A stretch of 61,834 nt of DNA from Bacillota bacterium (GTDB taxonomy: Bacteria; Bacillota; Clostridia; Christensenellales; Pumilibacteraceae): NCBI GenBank assembly GCA_009779975.1, contig WRAY01000013.1:1-61834 (forward strand), given 5' to 3'. This document shows positions 1-11,200 of this stretch, piece by piece. The notes beneath the pieces are model-generated. The model saw only the letters and a list, made by a program, of their open reading frames with translations. It did not search any database and was not told the origin of the DNA. Within the stretch, counting starts at the first letter, position 1; each line of letters starts with the position of its first letter. A program made the translations under genes and the position numbers.

Positions 1-89
1 CCTGCGACCAAGCCTATCAATACTGCTTTTAGTATCCCCTCCGTTCTCAGTCGGGAATAATACTTTTTGAACATTTCTTTTTCACTCAT
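1..89 (-). CDS. Partial protein, N-terminus only, unknown function
   Basis: The first 29 codons of a minus-strand gene run off the left edge. The reading begins MSEKEMFKKYYSRLRTEG and continues into a hydrophobic stretch (ILKAVLIGLVAG), which looks like the start of a membrane segment after a charged cytoplasmic head. A strong ribosome site (GGAGGAG, about 8 nt upstream) and a consensus promoter at 154-182 support the start. No family can be assigned from this length. Confidence 0.7.
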   Translation of the reverse strand, partial: MSEKEMFKKYYSRLRTEGILKAVLIGLVA

Positions 90-153
90 AAATGTTCTCC
101 TCCTTTTTATTTCCTTTTTATATTAGTAGAAATTATTTAAAACTTAATATCTC

Positions 154-182
154 ATTGTATCATCATTTCACAAATTTGTCAA
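154..182 (-). promoter_or_regulatory. Sigma-A promoter of the left-edge gene
   Basis: On the minus strand the -35 box is TTGACA (177-182), the spacer 17 nt and the -10 box TACAAT (154-159). It points at the partial gene starting at 89 and leaves a leader of about 60 nt with a good ribosome site. It separates that gene from the lipoprotein gene ending at 242. Confidence 0.75.
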
Positions 183-241
183 CACATTTTGTCAAAATTT
201 TCGCATTCCATTATATGGATTTTTTCAATTTAATGCTTAAA

Positions 242-3200
242 TTAAGTTGGAAAAAATTGCGAGAATGGCGGAGTCTCTCGAAAAAAATCAAAAAACAATT
301 CCCACTTATCTAACAACTCAAGAGCGTGATCTTGAAATCTTGAGACAAATACTTCAGCCAAATCATTATTATTGGTTTCAGTAATTCTAGTGATTGTATA
401 AAACATCACATTCATATGTGCTTCAAAAATCATTCGCGACAAAATAATTATTAAAATTGCATCATCATGATGAATACCTAAAAGGTGAGAAATCTCTCCC
501 CAAACAAACCATACAAGAGTTAAGGTCTCTGTCTCCGTGGATATTGCTATACTCCTAAAAGCATTGCCAATCATATCTCCTTGTGCAACTCCAAACAAGG
601 CACGATATTTATTGCGTAAAGCAATCTCAAAACCTCTCATCATTTGTGAAAACAAATTAAAATTTAACGCAGTTGTTGCATTTACTCCTGTTGCGGGAGT
701 AATCAATAGCGGCTGAACAAGGCTCGGCACCCCTCCCGGAAGATTCCATCTTGCATTATTAAACTCAAAAAACTCACCTCCAATCAAATACATAAATTCT
801 ATGCGATTGAAATGTGACAATGTAATGAAAGAATCCCAAACCTCTTGCCCAAATTCTACAGCCTCATCTCGAGTTACATGTGCTGTCATAAAATTTGGAT
901 TCAACCAAAATTCAAACGCTTTATCTAAATATAAATTCCAAAACTCTATCAATGCTTCATTCCCTTGGATTGTGACATCCAATGCGGGTGATATTCTTTC
1001 ATTAACTCCCGCCAAAGCATAATCGACAGCATCTTGAAGTGAGTTAGTATAAATATAATGATATAATATATAGAAAATATCACTTCTTTCAAGGTCTGCA
1101 TTAATGGGAGATGGAAACAAATTTGGATTTGTAAAAGTCTCAACAAAGTTTTTTAACCACCTATGGTATACTGCTATAAAAGTTGCATCAACATATCTAG
1201 GATTCCAAACCCCTATTGGCAAACCAATTGGACTGCCTGCTCTTGCCGGAGTCATACTTTGCACAACAGAAAGAGGATTTCTATCCAAAATTACTACATG
1301 ATGCTGTGTGTATACCACACTTCCTTCTGCAACAAGACTGTTATTAATATATAGTCTCAATTCCGAGACGGGAGTATCTTCAGCATTAACAAATCTCCAG
1401 TTGTTGCCAAAAAACACAGTTCCAATCAAGTTATTTTGCGCACCTAGTATGGGCGTTTCAATATATGTTCCATCTTCAAACCTAATTCTAACTTCTCCTC
1501 CCTGTAGCAATTGGAAAACTTGATTGTTATTTATTGCAGAAGAAGGAGTATGCACCATTATGACATTATAAGGAAGTCTTGTAAACTCCACAGACTCAAT
1601 TAAGACTCTTTCTAAATAAACAGTAAACGATTCTCTAATCGTTTGCACTGATATAGGAAGTGATGGACGCCATGTTATATCTATAGTTTGCGATCCCGTC
1701 GCTCCCAATGAATTAAATGCACTTATTTGAAACTCTTGCAAAAAATTAGGATCGTCCATATAATAAGTGCGAGTGCTTGGTGATAATGTTGGGTGAGTAA
1801 AAGTTAAAACAACTAAACCACCTTCCAAATTTAACATCTGTCCAGTGCGATAGTTAAAAACAGTAGGTCTTATTACTTCCATATCAGTAAGTTTTCTTAC
1901 ATCAACAACTATTTCTATTTCAACATCTTCCGCAATATGTGTTATGCTAATATTTTGAGTTGTTTGGCTGTAATCAGCAGGAAAGCGATTAAATCCTGTC
2001 GCACTAAATGCAACACTGTTCATTGGCATCCTAATAACAATGGGATTATTGGCAGGATAACTATATATTAACTCAATCTTACCACCACTCAAATCTAATG
2101 CATCTCCCATATTAAAAATCATGTTTGTTGGATTTTCATAGATGTTAATAGACACAAGCGGATTTGGTAGAACTTGAATTGCAAATTGAGTTGAAATATG
2201 CAATGAATAACGAAAAATTAATGACACTGATGAAATATCACTAATCGGCGAAACATAACCAAGAGCCCTCCCCCTGCCTGTTATTGTTAAGAAATTATCT
2301 AAACTTGTATCTGTCATAGAAACCTCTTGCAAAAGACCGCTACGACGCTGAATCCCAATAAACCCTCCACTCAAATCTATATCCTCATGTTGATAAAAAG
2401 TTGTTCTTGTTGGTGACCGATTAAGAACCATGCCAATAATAGAGTTTTCTCGTAAAGTTAATTCAAATTCTGTATGTATATTAGATTCATTATTAAATAA
2501 AACACTCACCGACTGCAAAGTCATAAGATTTCTGTTAAAATTTTGAATTGTGAACCATTCTTCATTATCCATATCTGCCTCAACATACACAGTCTCCGAC
2601 TGACTTGATACATTAAATCCAACAGAAATTCTTCCGCCACTTAAATCCAAATCATATCCAACAATAGCATTGTTAATGTTTGAAGGTCTTCTCGTAATAG
2701 CCATAGACACTGCTTCAGCATCATTCACCGTTACATTAAAATATACAAATACACTTGAATCTTGAATCGCCGAAACTCGAACCACATGAGTTCCAGGAAA
2801 ACCAATAAAGCCGCTGACAATAAATAATGAATCAAATTTTGAATCCGTCATTGACATCACTCTATTTTGTGTTTCATCGTTAAAAACAACAGCAAATAAC
2901 CCGTCTGTAAAATCAAGTTCTTCTCCAACATCATAGTTGACCCTCGTTGGAACAACTAGACCACTAAGAGACAATACTTGCAACGGAGATATAGTAATAT
3001 TAAAAGTAGTAAAAATTAAAGGATTAGCTCTAAGCCTAATTGTTATGACTGCATTACCTGCGACTAACGACCCATACGAAATTTCAAGTCTGCTGTCAGT
3101 CATATTCAAAGTTTCTGTTTGATTTCCTTGATTGTTTAAAGTTACCTGTCCGCCAGCAACATTAAGGAACTCCCCTTCAATAAAAGTTGTTCTTTCGGGC

Positions 3201-3556
3201 AAAGACACCACTATCATTGATAAAGCAACAGGACGCACCATAACAACAAACGAAGTGCTTAAGTCTTGATAAGAAACCGTAATAGTCTGTTCGCCCTGAA
3301 TAGTTAATATCCTTGGCTCAATTATAACTCCTTCGGAATTCATTGAAATAGCATCTTGATTGCCTATACGAATATATCCTCCACTCACATCAATAGTACT
3401 ACCAACAATAAACTCAAGTCGCGTAGGCTCGGAATAAATAGCCAAATATCTTTCATTCTCTCTTGGTCCGTTGCATGCAAAAAACACTAACAATGTCAAA
3501 GACATTATAGCGAATAGCAAAGTAATAAAAATTATCTTTTTAGATTTTTTCAACAT
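242..3556 (-). CDS. Surface lipoprotein with bacterial Ig-like (Big_3-type) repeats
   Basis: 1,104 residues. The N-terminus is a lipoprotein signal: KK-rich head, hydrophobic core and a lipobox-like FFAC with the lipidated Cys at residue 28, so the protein should be anchored on the outer face of the membrane. Residues about 35-680 hold at least seven repeats of 75-100 residues, each opening with a motif like PTR..F..G..LDLSGG, the pattern of Big_3-type Ig-like domains found in surface proteins of Gram-positives. The last 370 residues are a different, apparently helical domain with no family I recognise. The ATG at 3556 has a GGGAG ribosome site. It follows the 509-residue lipoprotein gene by 54 nt and is probably co-transcribed. 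Ligand binding or adhesion is inferred from the architecture only. Confidence 0.8.
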   Translation of the reverse strand: MLKKSKKIIFITLLFAIMSLTLLVFFACNGPRENERYLAIYSEPTRLEFIVGSTIDVSGGYIRIGNQDAISMNSEGVIIEPRILTIQGEQTITVSYQDLSTSFVVMVRPVALSMIVVSLPERTTFIEGEFLNVAGGQVTLNNQGNQTETLNMTDSRLEISYGSLVAGNAVITIRLRANPLIFTTFNITISPLQVLSLSGLVVPTRVNYDVGEELDFTDGLFAVVFNDETQNRVMSMTDSKFDSLFIVSGFIGFPGTHVVRVSAIQDSSVFVYFNVTVNDAEAVSMAITRRPSNINNAIVGYDLDLSGGRISVGFNVSSQSETVYVEADMDNEEWFTIQNFNRNLMTLQSVSVLFNNESNIHTEFELTLRENSIIGMVLNRSPTRTTFYQHEDIDLSGGFIGIQRRSGLLQEVSMTDTSLDNFLTITGRGRALGYVSPISDISSVSLIFRYSLHISTQFAIQVLPNPLVSINIYENPTNMIFNMGDALDLSGGKIELIYSYPANNPIVIRMPMNSVAFSATGFNRFPADYSQTTQNISITHIAEDVEIEIVVDVRKLTDMEVIRPTVFNYRTGQMLNLEGGLVVLTFTHPTLSPSTRTYYMDDPNFLQEFQISAFNSLGATGSQTIDITWRPSLPISVQTIRESFTVYLERVLIESVEFTRLPYNVIMVHTPSSAINNNQVFQLLQGGEVRIRFEDGTYIETPILGAQNNLIGTVFFGNNWRFVNAEDTPVSELRLYINNSLVAEGSVVYTQHHVVILDRNPLSVVQSMTPARAGSPIGLPIGVWNPRYVDATFIAVYHRWLKNFVETFTNPNLFPSPINADLERSDIFYILYHYIYTNSLQDAVDYALAGVNERISPALDVTIQGNEALIEFWNLYLDKAFEFWLNPNFMTAHVTRDEAVEFGQEVWDSFITLSHFNRIEFMYLIGGEFFEFNNARWNLPGGVPSLVQPLLITPATGVNATTALNFNLFSQMMRGFEIALRNKYRALFGVAQGDMIGNAFRSIAISTETETLTLVWFVWGEISHLLGIHHDDAILIIILSRMIFEAHMNVMFYTITRITETNNNDLAEVFVSRFQDHALELLDKWELFFDFFRETPPFSQFFPT

Positions 3557-3610
3557 TTTTCTCCCTAAGTTTAATTAAAGTTAAGAACAAAGTGGGGTTT
3601 GCCCATCTCC

Positions 3611-5140
3611 TTATATGACATATGGCCTAATAACAGTTATATTTCCATGCGATCCGATTGTTATTACAATATAAATAGGATCAGAATCGAGGAAATTTAT
3701 AAGTGTGTTTGTTGAAGAGTCAACAATTTGTCCGCCGCCTTTTGTTTTGATTCTGACAACATGCTCCCCTTGCGGCAAACCTAGGTTATAAACAGAAAAA
3801 GCCCCTTCAAATACTGCACTCTCGTCAAGAGTAGTTACATCAACAAATTCATCAGTTCCACATATTTTTATATAAACAATAGAATCAGAATTATTGCGAT
3901 AAAAACTCCATAATACTATTTGATCGCTGAGACGAAAGATATTTGTTGGAATAGGAATCTGCCTGTAGTCCGTATCCGCAATATAAATAGGAAATACTGC
4001 CTCAGCATCAGAATATGTCGTGAGAATGCCATCTCTAAATGATTGATTTCCGCCATGAGTTATAACCTTTAAAAAATTATAACCTTCTTCCAGTCCCAGA
4101 TCATCAATGGGCACTTCACCACTAAATTGTGATGCTGTTTTTACAAAAGTTTTACTTTCTGCACTTTGAATATATACTCTCGGAAATCCAAGAGCAAATC
4201 TATCTTCGCTCCAAAGCACTTCGTAGCCTGCGAGATTAAAGCGAAAATCATGAGGAGCAATTAAAGGCATCGTGCGTTTTTCGATGACATTAATATAAAA
4301 TTCCGCTTCGGAGTCGGTAAAATAAACTATGATGCCGTCATACAAGCCAAGTCCTCCGTGAGAAATCACCTTAAGCGTATTTTGTCCCTCAATTAATTCC
4401 AAATCTCTCACATTAACACTCCAAGCAGTTCCTCGTTGCACGAGTTCAAAATCGCCGCTTCGACGGATGTAAACGCTTTGCTCTCTTGAGTTGAAATTCA
4501 CTCTAAAGTCTACTTGCCTATACTCATATATTTCAAAATCATACGGCTCATCTAAAGAATACTCATCGACCGTTATCAAAAAAGGAGATGGCATTGAATC
4601 AATAAGCAAAGTTTCAATTCCATCAATATATATTGTTCTTCCTCCTAAACTCACAACAGAAATACTATTAAGCCCAATTGCAAGAGGCAAAGTCAATAAG
4701 TCAATCTCGTCATAATCACCAGTTTTCGCAAGAACCGACACAGTTTGGTCAGCAGGATGAACGGATATGCGAACATTTATGCAATCATCATCTCTCCGCC
4801 AAGACAATATCCCTTCTTCTAAATAGAAATCTTGTGGGGCTGATAAAACTCGCATCGAATCCTCAGGCACACATGTGCATGGATATTCTTCGCAATCAAC
4901 ACAAACAACTACACAAACACACGGATATTCTTCACAATCAACACAAACCTCTGGACATACGCATGGATATTCTTCACAATCAACACAAACGACCACACAA
5001 ACACACGGATATTCTTCGCAAATACCGCAGTAATCATATTCGTTTTCACATGAAAAAGCCACAAGCACAAAACTAAAAACTAATGCTATGGTCAACAGCA
5101 AACAAATCGTTTTTTTAAGTTTTATGCTCATGGTTCTCAT
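3611..5140 (-). CDS. Surface lipoprotein with Cys-rich repeat stalk
   Basis: 509 residues. The signal peptide ends in AFSC with the lipid Cys at residue 31. Directly after it, residues 38-90 contain four near-identical units of about 14 residues (VCVDCEEYPCVC type), then four related beta-rich modules of about 100 residues that share phrases such as LGLEEG and a following ITHGG. The Cys units look like a metal-binding or disulfide-linked stalk; that is inference. The start at 5140 is taken as the first ATG; a second ATG three codons later is equally possible because no clear ribosome site is visible. It lies between two other lipoprotein genes on the same strand, so the three form a surface-protein cluster. 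Confidence 0.75.
   Translation of the reverse strand: MRTMSIKLKKTICLLLTIALVFSFVLVAFSCENEYDYCGICEEYPCVCVVVCVDCEEYPCVCPEVCVDCEEYPCVCVVVCVDCEEYPCTCVPEDSMRVLSAPQDFYLEEGILSWRRDDDCINVRISVHPADQTVSVLAKTGDYDEIDLLTLPLAIGLNSISVVSLGGRTIYIDGIETLLIDSMPSPFLITVDEYSLDEPYDFEIYEYRQVDFRVNFNSREQSVYIRRSGDFELVQRGTAWSVNVRDLELIEGQNTLKVISHGGLGLYDGIIVYFTDSEAEFYINVIEKRTMPLIAPHDFRFNLAGYEVLWSEDRFALGFPRVYIQSAESKTFVKTASQFSGEVPIDDLGLEEGYNFLKVITHGGNQSFRDGILTTYSDAEAVFPIYIADTDYRQIPIPTNIFRLSDQIVLWSFYRNNSDSIVYIKICGTDEFVDVTTLDESAVFEGAFSVYNLGLPQGEHVVRIKTKGGGQIVDSSTNTLINFLDSDPIYIVITIGSHGNITVIRPYVI
4871..5029 (-). repeat. Tandem Cys-rich codon repeat
   Basis: Four in-frame units of roughly 42 nt encode C-x-x-C-EEYPC-x-C. They are nearly identical at the DNA level (repeated ggatattcttc.caatc), which points to recent expansion or slippage and to a copy number that may vary between strains. 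Confidence 0.8.
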
Positions 5141-5196
5141 TATTTTAGATGTTTTTATTTAGGTGTTAAACCATTATTTCTCTACATTGTTATTGC

Positions 5197-5221
5197 AAGA
5201 GGCGGCAACTGACCGCCTCTT
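5197..5221 (-). terminator. Hairpin after the giant lipoprotein gene
   Basis: A 9-bp perfect GC-rich stem (5197-5205 with 5213-5221) and a 7-nt loop lie 28 nt past the stop of the giant gene. The T-tract on the minus strand is weak, so termination may be incomplete and allow read-through into the next lipoprotein gene. Confidence 0.5.
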
Positions 5222-5248
5222 CACAATAAAATCCGTTAATCGTTATCG

Positions 5249-8200
5249 TTACTCAGCAAGTTCAAAGATTATATTAGCATTGCTTCCAGTTGCCCAAGTC
5301 GCAACCCAATTACCACCTGCCGATTCACGACCTTGGAAAATGATAGTTTGCTGATTTGTCCAACCGCTGAATGCATTTGCATTTATCGTTGTAACAGTTG
5401 CTGGAACATACAGTCTAGTAACATTTGTGGCGTTGGCGAAAGCATTGGTATCAATAGTTGTTACTGTGCCGGGAACAACGAACACACCCTCATTTGTTTC
5501 CCCTTCATTAGGAACAAGTCCTCTGGGAAATACGAGAAGCGTTGACATATCCAAGTTATACAACACTCCGTCTTGAGAAGTGAACCTATTTGCAACAGTT
5601 GCTGCCGTGGAAGAATTTATTGAGATATATGCTAGATTCGGAAGAGCATTTATATGATTTCTCAAATCAGCAATAGCCACATTAAATCCTGTGTTAGGCA
5701 CTATCAGTTCAGTAATGCCCGGAACAGTAGTTATTATGCCGGCAGTAGCACTTACACGGAAAGCATTGTTATTCATACCTGTTACTGTTGCAGGAAGAAC
5801 AAATCTACCTTCAACTCCATCAGAGTTTGGAACAAGCATTCTTGGGAACAGAACAAGCACTGTAGGTGTTTGATTTGTTGCCGTTCCTGTCCAAGTGTAG
5901 ACCGCACCGTCAATAGACTTCAATCTGTTAGCAGCAACAGCAATGCCGGTATTATTTATGCAAACATACTCTAAGTTAGTTAAAGTCGATAAAGTATTTA
6001 TGAAGTTATCAGCAGTCATAGTAAACGCTGCATTCGGAACCTCCAACTCAGTAACAGTTTCTACAAAAACCATTCTTGCCACACCCGTTTCAATACGGAA
6101 AGCATTAAGACCGATACTTGTTACTGTTGATGGAAGAATAAGTCTTCCTTGATTAGCCTGACCTTGATTCGGAATAAGTCTTCTTGGGAAGAATTCAAGC
6201 ACAGTAAGTGTTTGGTTTGTCGCTGTTCCCGTCCAAGTATAGACCGCACCTTCATGAGACTTCATTCTATTGGCCGCAGCAGTAATAGCTGTATTATTTA
6301 TGCAAACATATGCCAAATTAACTGCAAACTCTAACGCCGTTCGAAAAGCAGCAGGAGCCATACTAAACGATGTATTTGGGATTTCCAGTTCAGTAACACC
6401 CTGAACAGCAACCATACTGGCAGCAGTAGCAGACATTCGGAAAGCGTCGGCATGAATAAGCGTTACTGTCGATGGAAGAATAAGCCTTCCTTGGTTCACT
6501 TCTCCATAGTTTGGAATATTTCTTCTTGGAACTAACTCAAGTGTTGCTATTGGATTGCCGGCCGCTGTTGACCTAGCATATACCACGCCATCAAAAGAAA
6601 TCATTCTATTAGTAGCAGTAGCAGTAGTATTGGCATCTATACAAACATATGCCAAATTAATTAAAGGCAATAAGGCAGTTCGGAAATTAGCAGGAGTCAT
6701 GGTGAATCCAGAACTAGGAATTTCCAACTCAGTTATTCCATGAACATTGGCAAACGCTCCGGCAGCAATGCTCGTCACTGTGTTAGGAAGAGTCAACCTT
6801 CCTGCATTTGGTGTGCCATAGTTTGGGATATGTTCTCTAGGAACTCGACGAAGAACTGTTGCAGTTCCGTCATAGACAACACCGTTAACAGAAGTCATTC
6901 TATTAGCAGCAAGAACAGCAGCACCGGTAGCGTTTACTGTGATGCTCTCTAAATTAGTGAACCATCCCGTAACAGTATTGAAGTTAGCCTCAGTCATATT
7001 GAAATCAACACTAGGAATTACCAATTCAGTTATAAGATGTGGTGCCCCAAAAATCTCGGCAACAGGAACAATCATCGCAGCATGTTGAATCCTTCTCACC
7101 TGTGCAGGAAGAACAAATCTACCCTCAACTCCGCCATGATTTGGAACAAATCCTCGAGGAGCAAACACAAGCATATCTAGTGGGAATCCAACAATTTGTT
7201 CTCTGGTATATAACACTCCATCAACGGTTGCAAAGTGTCGATTGTCCTCATGCACTGTGATGGTTTCCAAATAAGCCATACCTGCAAGTGCATTATTCGG
7301 CATTGATGTAACAGTAGATGGCAACACTAAGTCAACAATTCTGCTGTTTCTAAACGCATTAGCCGCAATAGTAGTGACACCATACGGCACTTCTAATCTA
7401 GTGATTCTGCTACCGTTGAAAGCATCAACCGGGATAGTTGTAGCGCCTCTTGGCAAGATAAAATCAACAAGACCGCTTCCATTGAAAGCATTCACTCCGA
7501 TATGGGTAATTCCAGGAACAACAACCACATCGTATTGATCAACAGTTCTTTCCGGCAACACCAATTCAGTGACACCGCCTGCTCCGGCAAAAGCATAGTT
7601 TCCAATCCATGTGACAGTATCAGGAACAACAAATCTGCCTTCAACTCCGTCATGATTCGGAATTTTTGCCGCCGGGAACGCAATTAGCCTTGTCATATCA
7701 TGATTATACAAAACGCCGTCAACAGACACAAAATAGGTGTTATCTTGGTCAACAATAATTTCTTCCAAATTCAATGCAAATGCAAAGGGAGAGATTGGAT
7801 TTAAAAGATTTGCAACAGTAGGAGTAGCCGCCCAAGCATGACCCATCAATCGGACATTCGGTCCTACAATAAAGGATTCCAAGCCGGTTCCTCTGAATGC
7901 ATTTGCTGCAATTTGTTCCACAGTTACCGGAATATCAAGATTTCTCAAAGCAGTTGTGCCTTGGAAAGCACTAGTGTTTATTCCGCGAACATTACCAACA
8001 ATTGCCACTTCATAAAGACTTGCGGAATCTTGGAACATATTGCCACCAAGAACCCCATCATGTGCTGCTCCGTCTCCTGCTGTTCCTTGAAGATTACGAA
8101 TTACAACTGATTCAAGGTTCGGCATATCTCTGAACACACCGGTTCCAATTCTATTTACTCTTGCCGGCAAATCCATATGTGTTATATTCGGCATGTGTTG

Positions 8201-11200
8201 GAAAGCAGTGTTTCCAATAGTTATATTGTTTGCTCCGCTGGGGTCAATATTAATATCAGTGAATATACTTCTGACAAAAGCAGATGTTCCGATATCAACT
8301 GTTGCCGCTCCCGGACTTCCCAGTGACGCCGGAATATTAAGCACATTATAGATATTGCTGTCTTGGAAAGCATTGCCTCCAATGTTTGTTAATGTGTTTG
8401 GAAGAGTTAATCCGACAAGCGTTGCATTATTGAATGAGTTAGATCCTAAATGAGTAGTGTTCGGAGAAAGAATGACAGATGGTGCAGTCACATTTCTGAA
8501 TGTATCTGTTGGAACAATTATCATTCCTTGCGGAGCAAATATCGGCATCTCTGACACAGTGTTCATGAAAAGTCCATTGGGGAATTCTTCAAAATTAGGC
8601 AGTTCAAGGAAATCATCAATACTTATATTAGTATTTTGGAACGCATCCGCTCTTATTCCTCTTATGCTGTCAGGCCAATTAACACTTTGAACCAAAGTGT
8701 TACCCGTCATGAAATTCTGTGGAATCATTTCCAGCCTTGAATCCTCTTCAAAGGTAATGGTTGCTAATCTCGGAGTGGCTTGGAACATCCTTCTTGCGTT
8801 AGTATTAGCCGCAGTAAGCGCTCCATAGACTTCAAATCGATTTGGAATTTCTATATGTGTTATTCCGCTGTCTCTGAATACTCCTGATGCACCGGCACCA
8901 GAAACATCGGCTGTGGCCGTAGAAACAAAACTCCTGAAAATTCCTGCTAAGTGTCCTTGATCAGTTCCAACGCCTCGTCCGCTAAAGTGGAGGGTGTCAG
9001 TGCCAGACTCAAAGATAACTGTTTCCAAGTTAGTAATACCGGCAAATGCTCTGCCGCCGATATGAGTAACAGTATTAGGAATAGTGATGGTTCTTAGCGT
9101 TGTGTTTCTAAGAGTGGAAGTATTACCCGTTCCTGTGGCATCTCTCGCAAAATTAGGGTCAAACGCTCTGTCATGAATTCGCGTTGTTCCCGGTGCTACC
9201 ACAAAATTTACTGCTGTGTGTGCAGCCGGAACCATAACAAGAGAATTGTCAATAGTAGCATATAACACTCCGTCTATTGAAGTAAAGTTAATCGGATTTG
9301 CTCCGACAATATTGACTTCCCTTAGATTGTCGGCATTTCTGAAAGATCTTGCGGTGAGAAATCCAATGCTGGATGGCAGATTAATAACTTGGACCGCACT
9401 TTCATGAAACATTTGTGCGTCATTATGCGGTATCCAACCGCCAAATTCACCCGTCTGGAATGTCACACCCAAACTATGCAATGAACCGTTCGGTTCAAAA
9501 GTGACCGTGTTAAGTCGTGGAGTTCCTTGGAAAGCCCCTCCGTTGGCATTAGCGGCTTCACTAACATGGATAAAGCGGCTAACCGAATTAGGAATAAACA
9601 CATTGGTTATGCCTGAATTTCTAAAAGCACCGGCGCCAACCTCAACAAGACCACTAGGCAATGTCACATCCCCTAAATTGGTAGTGCCAAAGAATGCAGT
9701 GTTTCCTATGCTGTAAAGCGCACTTCCGGCTTCAAAATTAATTGTTTGCAGGTTTGTTGCAAATTGCGCAAAGTTATTTCCCATATATCTTAAGGTTCTG
9801 GGAATAGTTATCGATGTGATAGCAGCGTTACCGTTTCCAACAGTTGCAGCCCCTATGAAACTGGTCCCAATCCTGAAAATCTCAGAACCTGTTTCAAAAT
9901 CGATTGTTCCGAGAGTGGTAACATTTTGGAAAAACAGATCCCCTATTCTTTGAACACTTCTCGGAATTGTTATGGCTGTTAGCCTTGTTGAATTAAACAT
10001 ACCGCCCGGCAAATCCGTCATCCCGAAACCGGTCTCAAAATACACTGATGTTAAACTCGACACACTATGGAATAAGTTTCCTGTTCCGGTAGGATTAGTA
10101 GCAGAAATACCTGAAACTCTGAAACCGCTTGTGCGGGCAGGGAAAGTGAAAGTAGTCAAACGAGACGCTCGGAACGCTTCTCTGCCGATTTCTAACGGAA
10201 GCGGAGCAAGCAATGTATTTTCTGAGCAATCGTAAGGCTGGAAAGTGACTTCTGTCAAGCGTGAATTCATAAAGACAGTGTCTGCCAGCAGCGTCACAGT
10301 GTTCGGAATCCTGAAAGTTCCTTCTCTTGCACTAGGGAACATCAACAATCGGGAACCGTCAAGAGAAAATAAAACACCATTGACAGTTTTATAATGAGTC
10401 CCTTCTCTTACTCCGTCATTATCTGTAGCATCAATGTAGATTCCCGTCATACCATTAATAGCATCAGACCCTGTGCCGGAAATGAGCGGATTATTATCAC
10501 GGAATATTCCGTTTCCGAAGAATGCAAGTCTGGCAGGCAATGTCATATGTGCTATATTATTGTTTCTAAAGACATCATCGGCAATATCTCCGATAATCCC
10601 GCTGCCTATATGAAGCGGAGCAGTTCCTCCCGATTCAAACGACAGTGAATCACTGGTCATGTTCATTCCTCTGAATGCCTGCTGTCCGATAAACTCAACA
10701 CTGTTCGGAATGGTAATATTAAGCACTGCTGTCGCAGGTCTGATATTAGGCGTTACGGTCGCATTATCAAACGCCTCTCTCGCAATTGTGTGAAGCATAG
10801 ATTGACCCGGTTCAAAATTCACATTTACTAAAGCAGGATTACGCCTAAACACACCTCTTTCTATGATTTCCAATCTGTTTGGTAAGTTGACGGTCTGCAA
10901 AGACATAGCACTGCTAAAAGCACCATGATCCATAAGAGTGCCTGCCAACGATGCACAATTTCTAAAATTTAAGTTATCAAAGGCTTCTTGTGAATTGACA
11001 CCGCCGGCACGCCCATAAAGCCTTAAAGGAGCCGTTCCTCCCGGAGCAAATGTCACGGTGTTAACAGCAGAACCATTAATTATGGAACCTGAGTGTGCAT
11101 TAGTGCCAAATTCAGCCCAATCTACAAGTCCGTGCCCTATTCTTGTTACAGTATTAGGGATAGTAAGAACAGGTAAGCCCGAGTTTGTGAATGCATGCCT

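Noticed and set aside
4678-5076. Plus-strand frame of 132 codons with HNQHK repeats
   Set aside because: It is the complement of the Cys-rich repeat of the lipoprotein gene and has no ribosome site.
5450-7150. CRISPR-like direct repeats
   Set aside because: They are in-frame protein repeats of the LRR gene with no unique spacers.
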